This document shows positions 17,401 to 25,128 of a stretch of DNA of 34,508 nt, piece after piece. Origin of the DNA: an uncultured Planctomyces sp. (GTDB taxonomy: Bacteria > Planctomycetota > Planctomycetia > Planctomycetales > Planctomycetaceae); NCBI GenBank assembly GCA_937899075.1, contig CALDJX010000009.1, positions 1 to 34,508 of the forward strand, in the 5' to 3' direction. Each line of letters opens with the position of its first letter. Position 1 is the stretch's first letter. The translations under genes and the position numbers were made by a program. The notes below the pieces were generated by a model, which made no database searches, was not told the DNA's origin, and saw only the letters and a program-made list of their open reading frames with translations.

Positions 17401-19674
17401 GGCTGGTGGAAGCTCAAAGGACTTGTGCAGAAGAGTTATGACTTCTCGGCACACTCCATCGTCGTTCCGGTTTCACAGACGCTGCAGTGGCTTCACGACG
17501 AATATGCCGCCGAAAAAGAATGCCGGAAAGCCGAGCGGGAACTTCAGGATGAGATCGGTTCGCCGCTTGACTGGCAGACTCTGACGTCAACGGTGCAGAC
17601 ACTTCAGGAAGCTACGAAAACGGCGTCTCAGTCCGTGCAGAGTTTCGCCGAAGCGCTGAGCGATTCGGATTCCGCGGACGATGCCGTTAAACAGGTCGCG
17701 GCTGCGCGACAACTTTTCGAATCGGTCCGTTCATCGCTGACTTCCGTCGTCGTTGATTGGGAGTCGGAGTCTGTCGAGGAACTGACAATCGAACTGAAGG
17801 CGATCGACGATTCACTGGACGACCTGCCCGACTTTCTGCGGTGTCTGGAACTAATCGCTCAACTGCCGACCGACGTGTCGTCAGCTCTCAGAACACTACC
17901 GCTGACTATCGACGCCCTGGAATCTGCAGCCGCCACAAAAACAATCGAATCAGCCTGGCGGCACGATCGCGAACTGGAGCGTTTCACCGGCTCAACTCGC
18001 GACCGGATTTCGCAGCGTCTCGAAGAACTTTACGACGAGTGGCAATCTCTGAACGCTGAATCTGTGCGAGAGTTCGTACGGCAGCGATTTCTGGACAACG
18101 TCAAGATCACTCAATTGCCGGCCGCTCAACTGACCGCCGACCAGAAAGCGTTCAAGAAGCTCTACACCAAAGGCCGCCGCGAACTGGAGCACGAATTCGG
18201 CAAGAGCATGCGTTACAAGCCGATTCGCGACCTCGTCGCTGAGGAATCCGGACTTGTCGTGCGCGACCTGAAACCTGTCTGGCTGATGAGCCCGCTGAGC
18301 GTTTCCGACACGCTGCCGCTCGACACCGAGCACGTCGATGTTGTGATCTTTGACGAGGCCAGTCAGATCACTCTGGAAGAAGCCGTTCCGTCCGTGTTTC
18401 GAGCGACTCAGGCAATCGTCGTCGGCGACGAAATGCAGCTCCCGCCGACAAACTTCTTTTCGTCGTCGACACCCGAGGAGGAAGAACAGCTCACATTCGA
18501 AGAAGGTGGGGAAGTCGTCGAGTACGACCTCAACAGCGACAGTTTCCTGAATCACGCGGCGAAGAATCTCTCGTCGCGAATGCTGGGCTGGCATTATCGA
18601 AGCCGGTCGGAATCGCTGATCAGTTTTTCCAACTGGGCCTTCTACGAAGGTCGGCTGCTGACCGTTCCTGATGAACGCCGGATCGTTTCAAAGCGTGACG
18701 AGCTGATTGCCACCGTCGCAGAAGCGGGCGAGCCAGCATCCACCGAACTGCTGATCCGGCCGGTCAGTTTTCATTTCATCGAGCACGGCGTTTACCAGAA
18801 ACGGCGAAACAACGCCGAGGCCGAGTACATCGCACATCTTGTCCGAGGCCTGCTCAACAACGAGCGTCCCGTAACGATCGGCATCGTCGCCTTTTCAGAA
18901 GCTCAACAGGACGAGATCGAACAAGCCCTCGCAGGTCTCGCGCGAGAAGACGCTGACTTCGCGACGAAACTCGAAGCCGAATACGACCGCGAAGACGACG
19001 GTCAGTTCGTGGGTCTTCTGGTGAAGAATCTGGAAAACATCCAGGGCGACGAACGCGACGTCATCATCATGAGCGTCTGCTACGGACCGGACTCAGTCGG
19101 CAAAATGCGAATGAACTTTGGACCAATCAATCGATCCGGCGGAGAAAAACGTCTCAACGTGGCGTTCTCGCGGTCGAAGCATCACATGGCTCTGGTCAGC
19201 TCAATTCGTTCGACGGCAATCACTAACGAATACAACGTCGGTGCGAACTGCCTGAAGAACTATCTGCGTTACGCAGAAGCATCGTCGATCGGCGATCAGG
19301 CAGCGGCCGCGCAGATCCTTCGTCAGGTCTCGCTGAAGTCAGAACACGACTCGGAAGGTGCCGAGACTTCTCACGTCGCGGATCAGATCGCGGACGAACT
19401 CCGTCACCGCGGTTACGTCGTCGAGGCGAACGTCGGGCAGTCCTACTTCCGCTGCAACCTCGCCGTCTGCCGCCCGGACTCGGACGAGTACGAACTCGGC
19501 ATCCTTCTGGACGGCCGCGACTATTACGAACAGACCGACCTGCTCGAACGCGACCTCATGAAACCGCGACTCCTGCGAGCCTTCGGCTGGAACGTCGTTG
19601 TCGTGTTAACCAAAGACTGGATCGCGGACAAAGACTCGATTATTCAAAATCTCACCCGAAGGCTTGTCGGTTAA
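14491..19674 (+). CDS. Upf1/COG1112-type helicase with kinase-like N-terminus and nuclease-like C-terminus
   Basis: 1727 residues. Residues 30-215 resemble a protein-kinase C-lobe: AH..FVAPLDNI at 36-48 where HRDxxxxN would be, YVAWEH at 126-131 for APE, DVFCLGMILGSLVSG at 141-155 for the F-helix, and RNRRPQDL near 197-204. The N-lobe, HRD and DFG are absent. A DUF4011-like segment follows (about 240-580). The superfamily 1 helicase has Walker A GPPGTGKS at 653-660, a long helical insertion, DEASQ from Asp1288, GDEMQLPP, and later NIQGDERDVIIMS and LNVAFSRSK motifs. Residues 1620-1727 match the MTES_1575/DUF559-like restriction-endonuclease fold. The expected acidic IDLAV and IECDG motifs read CNLAV (Asn1656) and ILLDG (Leu1672), so cleavage activity is doubtful. 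An ATP-driven RNA or DNA translocase is well supported; an immune role is inference. It is a single-gene unit. Confidence 0.85.
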   Translation: MTTFLEFLRDRTAASGFSTEDALASFLPLMRQSIEAHATEFVAPLDNIDRLQVEGVQLWFEESHLRKPLLNARHVQKIQRPRARAVEIVGESRAVTDVDDDREWHDLSIGNRDQTEVEYPVYLPGYVAWEHLAEHHDPLTDVFCLGMILGSLVSGLDFSVDEDLNSFVRSRDNLFKLNPDLHPFVARAIVQMTELDRNRRPQDLAALFRALQNYRDQTVSFEIEMTRITGFETRDIKGKQQVVLAKLQERLFEISRRNRLLNFTPTSLSINLTQASVPLSFDIQHIRPEQILTWTPKFQKKIAGGGNVALNSYLNFREAIYLPSTLSKIATEARRDEKEFGFAQLRLVACFLRWTNLKETPHESYDSPLLLIPVRLRKKKGVTDIYELQPLSDDAEVNPVIRHQFRQLFGITLPERIDLNESSPEELWKFLEDQIRCTEPGVTLELVDKPRVEILHDKARRRLEQYRRKARVAGRGVRRFLDLDYSYDPANYHPLGLKLFSARVKPVDVHLHDILNTKPPARTAPPDQNAKGLSPGNSIIDSPAVIEKDRSFYNFKGRSGDNPYHWEFDLCSVTLGNFRYRRMSLVRDYASLVEGDASNPAFDATFSLVPRPLKEDADETLPLTERFHVVPCDPTQTAAIAESRTSRSYIIQGPPGTGKSQTITNLIADYVMRGKRVLFVCEKRAAIDVVYHRLKTQGLEELCCLIHDSQADKKSFVMDLKATYESFLDDANRRRNHQKRKRDDLVNQIEQEVKPLDDFSTSMKSSTGDAATSLIDLLQRLVQISDACPQDLTPEQWEQIPDYSQWEQSAATLRKFDEALRDVQPNGILHDASLKSLAPSLAKVDRPIDSVSTALQEAAPPLTKLQTTIQNHASLVDPKWTIEHWQDVVSFAEKAIVLADNGLIGLLSPDSPLNETVRRHAPKLERSKAAHAEACEKTKAWKTRLSADDAEIALSQARSLESSFFRFLNPGWWKLKGLVQKSYDFSAHSIVVPVSQTLQWLHDEYAAEKECRKAERELQDEIGSPLDWQTLTSTVQTLQEATKTASQSVQSFAEALSDSDSADDAVKQVAAARQLFESVRSSLTSVVVDWESESVEELTIELKAIDDSLDDLPDFLRCLELIAQLPTDVSSALRTLPLTIDALESAAATKTIESAWRHDRELERFTGSTRDRISQRLEELYDEWQSLNAESVREFVRQRFLDNVKITQLPAAQLTADQKAFKKLYTKGRRELEHEFGKSMRYKPIRDLVAEESGLVVRDLKPVWLMSPLSVSDTLPLDTEHVDVVIFDEASQITLEEAVPSVFRATQAIVVGDEMQLPPTNFFSSSTPEEEEQLTFEEGGEVVEYDLNSDSFLNHAAKNLSSRMLGWHYRSRSESLISFSNWAFYEGRLLTVPDERRIVSKRDELIATVAEAGEPASTELLIRPVSFHFIEHGVYQKRRNNAEAEYIAHLVRGLLNNERPVTIGIVAFSEAQQDEIEQALAGLAREDADFATKLEAEYDREDDGQFVGLLVKNLENIQGDERDVIIMSVCYGPDSVGKMRMNFGPINRSGGEKRLNVAFSRSKHHMALVSSIRSTAITNEYNVGANCLKNYLRYAEASSIGDQAAAAQILRQVSLKSEHDSEGAETSHVADQIADELRHRGYVVEANVGQSYFRCNLAVCRPDSDEYELGILLDGRDYYEQTDLLERDLMKPRLLRAFGWNVVVVLTKDWIADKDSIIQNLTRRLVG

Positions 19675-19689
19675 GCCAACGATTGACCT

Positions 19690-19764
19690 GGAAAGTGAGT
19701 ACCACTGGCTCTGCCAGTGCAAGCGGTTTCGCAAAACACTGGCAAAGCCAGTGGCACACTTTCC
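19690..19764. repeat. Intergenic palindromic element, family H (CCACTGGC..GCCAGTG)
   Basis: Left arm 19690-19719 and right arm 19737-19764 are reverse complements except for a 2-nt bulge and two or three substitutions. Each arm contains its own small hairpin (CACTGGC, 4-nt loop, GCCAGTG). It fills most of the 106-nt convergent spacer between the helicase and uvrA and could serve as a two-way terminator. Confidence 0.85.
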
Positions 19765-19780
19765 AATCCGTTGCACATCG

Positions 19781-22453
19781 TCAGCTCTGGTTAAGCAAAG
19801 CCTGAACTGCTTTTGCTGTGTGGCCGGACTGTGGATTCGCGGCGAGATTGTGTGGTGAACCGGCGAAGATAATTTGACCGCCGGCTCCTCCGCCTTCGGG
19901 GCCGAGGTCGATGATCCAGTCGGAGGCGGCGATGACATCGAGCTGATGCTCGATGACCAGCACGCTGTTGCCCTCATCGATCAGGCGTCTGAATAAGGCG
20001 ATCAAACGAGCAACGTCCGCAGGGTGCAATCCGGTCGTTGGCTCGTCGAGGACGTACAGAACTTTCTCCTCTCCGCCTTTACCGAGTTCGGCAGCCAGTT
20101 TGATGCGTTGAGCTTCGCCGCCCGACAATGTCAGCGCAGACTGGCCGAGTTCAAGGTATCCCAGCCCGACGTCGCACATCACGGCGAGCGTTGAATTCAG
20201 TTTTGGAAAGTCTTTGAAGAAGTCACGAGATTCATCGATTCGCATTCGAAGAATGTCTCCAACGCTGCTTCCGCGATACTTCACGCCCAGCGTCTGAGCA
20301 TTGAATCGAGCACCGCGGCAGTCCGGACATTCAACATGCACGTCGGGGAGAAAGTTCATTTCGATGCGCTGCGTACCGCGGCCTTCACATTTCGAGCAGC
20401 GGCCGTCTTTCGCGTTGAAGCTGAACCGTCGTGCTTTGAAACCTCGCACACGAGCGTCGCGAGTCTTCGCAAACACCTTACGGATCTCATCCCACATGCT
20501 TGTATGAGTCGCCGGGTTCGAACGCCCTGATCGACCGATCGGTGACTGATCGACCACAACCAGACGATCAATGTGCTCGGTTCCGGAAATGCTGCGGCAG
20601 GCGATGTCGAGTTGCGACAAATCAGTCGGCGGCGTTTCGTGGTCTGCCGAAGCCCGGCGATTGCGGTACGATTCGTTGATCGCGTGCCGTGCGGCGGGAA
20701 TCAGCGTGTGCGTGATCAGTGACGACTTGCCGCAACCGCTGACGCCAGTGACTACAGTCAGCACACCGAGAGGAATTTCGACGGAGACGTTTTTGAGGTT
20801 GTGACGGCACGCTCCTTCGAGCCGCAAGCGTTGGTCGAAGTCTTCAATCTTTTTCTCTTTGCCAGATGACGCGTCTGACAAAGCAAGAGGTAAATCCGAC
20901 TTCGTTGACAGCGCTGCGACCGTCGGTGAATCGCCAGTCAGCCCGGTCGACGGGCCAGCCCAGAGAAGCGTTCCCCCTTCTTTGCCGGCTCCAGGCCCAA
21001 GATCGACCAGCCATTCCGAAGCCCTCATCAAATCAACATCGTGCTCGACGACGAGGATGCTGTTTCCGCGGTCACGCAGGTTCTTGAGGATTTCGATCAT
21101 CCGATTCGTGTCGCGGGAGTGCAGCCCGATCGTCGGTTCGTCGAGCACGTAGCAAATCCCGATCAAACCCGAACCGAGGCTGCTGGCGAGGCGTGCTCGC
21201 TGAAACTCGCCGCCGGACAGTGTCGGCGTCGGACGATCCAGCGTGAGATAATCGACGCCGACGTTCAGCAGGAAGTCGAGTCGGGAAGCCACTTCCGGGA
21301 GAATGCTCTGCGCGGCTTGAGCGGCTTCCGGAGCCACGTTCAGCTCGACCTTCCGGATGAACTCGGCAGCCTCGGCAACGGTCATTGCCGTTAGTTCATG
21401 CAGCTTCGTCCCGGCGAATGTGACGGCACCGGAAACCGGCGCGAGCCTCGATCCGTGGCACTCTTCACAAAGTGGCTGCCGAGTCAGTTCGACGCGTAAC
21501 CGGTTCGGCTTCGCCTGGACTTCCGGCGGCACTTTTCGGCCGAGGCCGCGGCACGCCGGACATGCTCCATACGGACTGTTGAAACTGAACGATCGAGGTT
21601 CCAATGGCGGGAAACTCGTTCCGCAACCAGGGCAGCAGTAACGGCTGCTGAAGAGTTGATCTTTCCAGTCGTCGCCGACCTGTTCGCAGACCAGGCACGA
21701 ACCATCGCCGTGCTTCAGCGCCAGTTCGACAGACTCGCGCAGGCGATCTTCGATGCCCGGCTTGACGACGATCCGGTCAACAATCGCTTCGATGGTGTGA
21801 GCATCGCTGCGCGGCAAATCGGGCGGCGAGCCAGCATCCGCGATTTCACCGTCGACTCGCGCACGGACAAAGCCGGCCTTGCAGATTTTCTCAAAGACGT
21901 CGCGGTGCGCACCTTTTCGCCCCACCACCAGCGGAGCAAGAATCATGACTTTGCGACGCTCGCCGAGGGCAAGGATACGTTCGACAATCGTCGCGACGCT
22001 TTGCTGCGAAACCGGAACGTTGCAATCGGGACAGTGAGCCTGGCCGGCTCGGGCGTAAAGCAACCTTAAGTAATCATAAATCTCGGTCGTCGTTGCGAGC
22101 GTGCTGCGAATCCTCGCCGAGCCAACTTTCTGATCCACGCAGATCGTCGGCGGCAGGCCGGTCACCGAGTCCACATCCGGACGTTCCAGTTGAGTGAGGT
22201 GCTGCCGGGTTCTGGCGGAAAGACATTCCAGATAACGCCGCTGGCCTTCTGCAAAAAGAGTATCAAAGGCGAGCGAACTTTTGCCGCTGCCACTGACTCC
22301 GGTGATCACAACCAGCTTGTCGCGCGGAATGTCGACATCGATATTTTGCAGGTTGTGAACCCGAGCGCCGCGAACACGAATCCAGTCGCCGGACTCTGAA
22401 TTTGCGACAACCACTGAAGAGGCCGGCACGGATTGCGAAAGACTATTCGACAT
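19781..22453 (-). CDS. uvrA: Excinuclease ABC subunit A (UvrA), shortened insertion domain
   Basis: 890 residues. UvrA is the damage-sensing ABC ATPase dimer of nucleotide excision repair and hands DNA to UvrB. Two ABC modules are present: Walker A GVSGSGKSS at 52-60 with LSGGEFQRARLASSL, and GVSGCGKSS at 570-578 with LSGGEAQRIKLAAEL, each followed by YVLDEPT. Zinc-type CxxC pairs occur in CLVC...CPGC, CPAC...CEEC and CSKC...CPDC. The UvrB-interaction region (about 150-260) is present. Between CPACRGLG and CEECHGSRL there are only about 23 residues, where the E. coli protein has roughly 115, so one insertion is nearly absent. Planctomycetes can carry UvrA paralogues, so this may be a second copy rather than the housekeeping one. 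A family A palindrome lies upstream. Confidence 0.92.
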   Translation of the reverse strand: MSNSLSQSVPASSVVVANSESGDWIRVRGARVHNLQNIDVDIPRDKLVVITGVSGSGKSSLAFDTLFAEGQRRYLECLSARTRQHLTQLERPDVDSVTGLPPTICVDQKVGSARIRSTLATTTEIYDYLRLLYARAGQAHCPDCNVPVSQQSVATIVERILALGERRKVMILAPLVVGRKGAHRDVFEKICKAGFVRARVDGEIADAGSPPDLPRSDAHTIEAIVDRIVVKPGIEDRLRESVELALKHGDGSCLVCEQVGDDWKDQLFSSRYCCPGCGTSFPPLEPRSFSFNSPYGACPACRGLGRKVPPEVQAKPNRLRVELTRQPLCEECHGSRLAPVSGAVTFAGTKLHELTAMTVAEAAEFIRKVELNVAPEAAQAAQSILPEVASRLDFLLNVGVDYLTLDRPTPTLSGGEFQRARLASSLGSGLIGICYVLDEPTIGLHSRDTNRMIEILKNLRDRGNSILVVEHDVDLMRASEWLVDLGPGAGKEGGTLLWAGPSTGLTGDSPTVAALSTKSDLPLALSDASSGKEKKIEDFDQRLRLEGACRHNLKNVSVEIPLGVLTVVTGVSGCGKSSLITHTLIPAARHAINESYRNRRASADHETPPTDLSQLDIACRSISGTEHIDRLVVVDQSPIGRSGRSNPATHTSMWDEIRKVFAKTRDARVRGFKARRFSFNAKDGRCSKCEGRGTQRIEMNFLPDVHVECPDCRGARFNAQTLGVKYRGSSVGDILRMRIDESRDFFKDFPKLNSTLAVMCDVGLGYLELGQSALTLSGGEAQRIKLAAELGKGGEEKVLYVLDEPTTGLHPADVARLIALFRRLIDEGNSVLVIEHQLDVIAASDWIIDLGPEGGGAGGQIIFAGSPHNLAANPQSGHTAKAVQALLNQS

Positions 22454-22509
22454 GCAAATCGTGAATCTGCTTAAGGAACGTACTCCGAGTACTCTCTGAA
22501 TGACGCATC

Positions 22510-22600
22510 AAAATTTTGAGCCACAGAGGGCACAGAGCCCACAGAGAAAATTTATTCCGAACAACTCCGTGGCCTCTGTGCTCTCTGTGGCAAACTTTTT
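22510..22600. repeat. Intergenic palindromic element, family A copy 2 (CCACAGAGG)
   Basis: Left arm 22510-22547 and right arm 22564-22600 are imperfect reverse complements with GCCACAGAGGGCACAGAG on the left. It lies between the uvrA start and the end of the 131-residue gene, and shares its core words with the copies at 7926-8028 and 28844-28923. Confidence 0.85.
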
Positions 22601-22634
22601 CAGGAGCACGTGATGAATCTTGTCCGGCACATTC

Positions 22635-23030
22635 CTATGTATCGGAGGCTGACCCTGACTGCTGAATCTTTGCGCCGAGTTCCAGCAGCTCCTCCAGTTC
22701 CCTCACGCAAATCTGAGTCGACCGAATCGCCATCATGAAATTCGTGTGGACAGAAACCTGCTTCGCGTCGCGTTCGAATTCGACCGTCGCCTTTTTCAGT
22801 CGACCAATCTTTTTGCGGAGCATGTGCAGGTACTTTGCCGGATCGCTGACTTGAGTTTCCAACGCGCGGCAAGCATCGAAGATTGTCCGTGCGACGCCCA
22901 TTAAGCCGTCGAGTTCGGGGTAATCCTCGACCTCTTCGCTGTGCTTAACAAAGGTACGCACCATCCACGCGTGCGACATGATTTCGTCGCAGCGGTTGAC
23001 GACTTCCTGGAGTGTTGTGAATTCTGGCAT
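22635..23030 (-). CDS. Conserved-looking helical protein of unknown function
   Basis: 131 residues. I do not recognise the family. The sequence is rich in Glu, Lys, Arg and Leu and predicted almost wholly helical, with heptad-like runs in LRKKIGRLKKATVEFERDA and CVRELEELLELGAKI. There is no signal peptide or membrane segment. It is probably a small cytoplasmic helical-bundle protein. The coding appearance (ATG start, good third-position bias, no overlap with a longer gene) argues that it is real. It lies downstream of a nested palindrome cluster and shares its strand with uvrA and the sulfatase, but the spacers on both sides argue against an operon. Confidence 0.6.
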   Translation of the reverse strand: MPEFTTLQEVVNRCDEIMSHAWMVRTFVKHSEEVEDYPELDGLMGVARTIFDACRALETQVSDPAKYLHMLRKKIGRLKKATVEFERDAKQVSVHTNFMMAIRSTQICVRELEELLELGAKIQQSGSASDT

Positions 23031-23038
23031 AGCGGTGG

Positions 23039-23269
23039 GTAGGTCAGGCTGTGCCTGACGGAGTTTCAGGGAGAAGTGGAGCCATTCCGAAATGTAGAAT
23101 GAGTTTTTGAAGGAACCACGAAAGACACTAAATACACCAAAAAAAACACTTGAAAGTTGTGGTTCGGGACTTGCGTCATCACTCGGTAATGCTGACTGAC
23201 TTTTTCGTGTTTTTAGTGTCTTTCGTGGTTGGTCTGACCGAGGACTTCGTCAGGCAGAGCCTGACCTAC
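23039..23269. repeat. Family E palindromic element copy 2, interrupted by another element
   Basis: Left arm about 23039-23064 and right arm 23244-23269. The right arm is the exact reverse complement of the left arm of copy 1 (11147-11172). The arms are about 180 nt apart here against 34 nt in copy 1, and the extra length contains a complete family C palindrome (23112-23234). Confidence 0.8.
23112..23234. repeat. Intergenic palindromic element, family C (AACCACGAAAGACACT)
   Basis: Left arm 23112-23145 (GGAACCACGAAAGACACTAA and on) pairs imperfectly with right arm 23201-23234 (TTTAGTGTCTTTCGTGGTT). The arms have the same layout as family A: a run of short A-rich words repeated about every 8-10 nt. 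It sits inside the family E element. Confidence 0.8.
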
Positions 23270-23274
23270 GGAAG

Positions 23275-24774
23275 TTAACGGGGGCCGGGGGCGTTGGTTG
23301 AGGATGCGTTGCGATCTTCGCCGGGTGTCGTTCGGCGAAAATCTTTCACCTTCAAGGCTTTGCCGGTTTCACGATCGAATGAATCGGGAGAGATCTCTTT
23401 GGGAACGCTGTCGTGAGTTTCGTCGATCCACGTTTCCAGCACGCTGGCTAACTGCTTTTGCTGAGCGGCGAACTTTGCGTTCCCGGCCAGATTGTGGAGC
23501 TGATGCGGATCAGCTTTCAGGTCGTAAAGTTCGACCGACGGTCGAGGTGCGAGGAAGACGTCGGTCTGAGCGGCCGTCAGTTGTTTGGCGTCGCGCTTTG
23601 TCTGAAGGCTGACGTGCGACGGCGACCTCACCGAATCGGCCGGCCCCTGAAGAGCAAGGTACGGACGCGAGTTTTTCAGAAAGAGAAATCCGTTGCCGCG
23701 AATTCCTCGGCCGTGAGCTTCGTAGTCGTGCCAGTTGTGCTCGGAGAAGGCGAACTGGCGAATGGCCGATGACGAATTCTCAAACATCGGCGCCATGCTG
23801 ACTCCCTGCATCGAGGGCGTGGGTTTCAAACCGGCGGCCGACAACACGGTTGGCGCGAGATCGATGACGCTGACAAGGCTGTCGCTGGCGGAGCCGGCGG
23901 TCTTGATGCCAGCCGGCCAGTGCGCGACCAGAGCCGTTTTCATTCCAGAGTCGTGGATGCGAGTCTTCGCTCGCGGGAATGGTCGGCCGTTGTCGGCGAG
24001 GACGAAGATCAGCGTGTTGTCGAGTTCGCCCTGCCCTTTCAGTTCGGCCACGACGGCTCCGATGTAATGGTCGAAGCGGGTGACTTCGTTGTAGTAAGAC
24101 GCGAGGTCTTCGCGAGTCGCCTGATCGTCGACGAGGAACGGCGGCACGACAACGTCTTCTGCTTTGTGCATCGGTCCGTAGCGATCGGCGTCCCATTGCT
24201 TGTCGGCATCCCAGCCGCGATGAGCATCGTAGGCCGCGAACCAGAAGAAGAACGGTTTTTCCTTCGGCCGCTCCTGCGTCGTCTTGACCCAGTTCGCGTG
24301 CCCGCCGCTGTTGCCTTTCGATCTTCCTCCGTCGACCAGATCAAAGGGCTTGGGACGAGTTTCGCCTTTCGGCCCCTTCGTCGAGGTCATGTGATGCTTG
24401 CCGCTGATCGCGGTGTAGTAGCCGGCGTCGCGGAGCAGTTCCGGGAACCAGGGGATGTTCCACGAGATCGGCTGATGCAGCTCGGCCGCCTTCCCATTGT
24501 TGTGAGGATAACGGCCGGTGATGATGCTCGACCGGCTGGGACTGCAACTGCTGGCGGTCAGGTAGGCCTGATCGAATCGGATTCCGTTTTTCGCCAGAGC
24601 GTCGATGTGCGGCGTTCGAGCTGCCGGGTTTCCGTAGCAGCCGTAGTCGTTCCAGCTGACGTCGTCAGCGATAAAGAAAATGACATTCGGTCGGTCCGCG
24701 GCTTCGACGTCGGACGGCTGAGCGACAGGCGTCAGGGCAAACAGGCCAGCGATGGCCAGAATCAATCGTGTCAT
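23275..24774 (-). CDS. Secreted type I sulfatase
   Basis: 499 residues with a signal peptide (about 1-26). The alkaline-phosphatase-like fold starts at RPNVIFFIADDVS with metal ligands Asp37 and Asp38. The catalytic motif is CSPSR at 77-81, in which Cys77 should be converted to formylglycine; this is the Cys type, handled by a formylglycine-generating enzyme or an anaerobic sulfatase-maturing enzyme encoded elsewhere. A further metal-site pair, Asp261-Asn262, lies in LADNGRP. The enzyme should remove sulfate esters from a polysaccharide or similar substrate outside the cytoplasm. AGGA lies upstream of the ATG at a suitable distance. The C-terminus (SSTNAPGPR) is disordered. Planctomycetes have very many such genes; specificity cannot be read here. 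Confidence 0.92.
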   Translation of the reverse strand: MTRLILAIAGLFALTPVAQPSDVEAADRPNVIFFIADDVSWNDYGCYGNPAARTPHIDALAKNGIRFDQAYLTASSCSPSRSSIITGRYPHNNGKAAELHQPISWNIPWFPELLRDAGYYTAISGKHHMTSTKGPKGETRPKPFDLVDGGRSKGNSGGHANWVKTTQERPKEKPFFFWFAAYDAHRGWDADKQWDADRYGPMHKAEDVVVPPFLVDDQATREDLASYYNEVTRFDHYIGAVVAELKGQGELDNTLIFVLADNGRPFPRAKTRIHDSGMKTALVAHWPAGIKTAGSASDSLVSVIDLAPTVLSAAGLKPTPSMQGVSMAPMFENSSSAIRQFAFSEHNWHDYEAHGRGIRGNGFLFLKNSRPYLALQGPADSVRSPSHVSLQTKRDAKQLTAAQTDVFLAPRPSVELYDLKADPHQLHNLAGNAKFAAQQKQLASVLETWIDETHDSVPKEISPDSFDRETGKALKVKDFRRTTPGEDRNASSTNAPGPR

Positions 24775-24919
24775 GAGGATTCGTCCTGCGGTTTGAAAAG
24801 TGGGCAGCTCGGAGGTTAGCTCACCACCGCCTGGCCGTGAAGTTCCCGCTCGCGGACGCGTTTTCCTGTTTCACCGAAAAGCCCGTGCGTGCAACGTGAG
24901 ACACTTTGTTCAAGGCGTG

Positions 24920-24933
24920 CCCGCCTGCGCGGG
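24920..24933. repeat. 14-nt palindrome matching the core of family F
   Basis: CCCGCCTGCGCGGG here is identical to the self-complementary core of the family F right arm near 9572-9585. No second arm is visible, so it may be a remnant or chance in GC-rich DNA. The remainder of the 354-nt divergent spacer 24775-25128 holds one weak promoter candidate and nothing else I recognise. Confidence 0.35.
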
Positions 24934-25011
24934 GCCGACGAGGGGCTGCCACGTCCGTTCATCTTGTCCGCGTTTGCGTTTTTGAGCGTTAATTTGCCGG
25001 CCAACCTCATC

Positions 25012-25041
25012 TCGACATGGATTCAGAGATGCTCGTATAAA
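25012..25041 (+). promoter_or_regulatory. Candidate sigma-70-type promoter of the TPR lipoprotein gene
   Basis: TCGACA (25012-25017) and TATAAA (25036-25041) are separated by 18 nt, about 90 nt before the lipoprotein start. The match is fair but not strong, and only sequence supports it. Confidence 0.3.
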
Positions 25042-25114
25042 GCCGCCTCTCATCACTTCGGGAAGATTCTATCTTCGCCTGGCGTTCTGCCTGTCGACTT
25101 CCTGCCTCAACCAC

Positions 25115-25120
25115 GGATGG
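25115..25120 (+). promoter_or_regulatory. Ribosome binding site for the lipoprotein start
   Basis: GGATGG lies 8 nt before the ATG at 25129. It contains the alternative ATG (25117), which has no site of its own, so 25129 is preferred. Confidence 0.5.
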
Positions 25121-25128
25121 TTGCCCTC

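Noticed and set aside
24889-25128. 80-residue extension of the lipoprotein
   Set aside because: It would bury the lipobox signal sequence inside the chain and crosses the promoter candidate.
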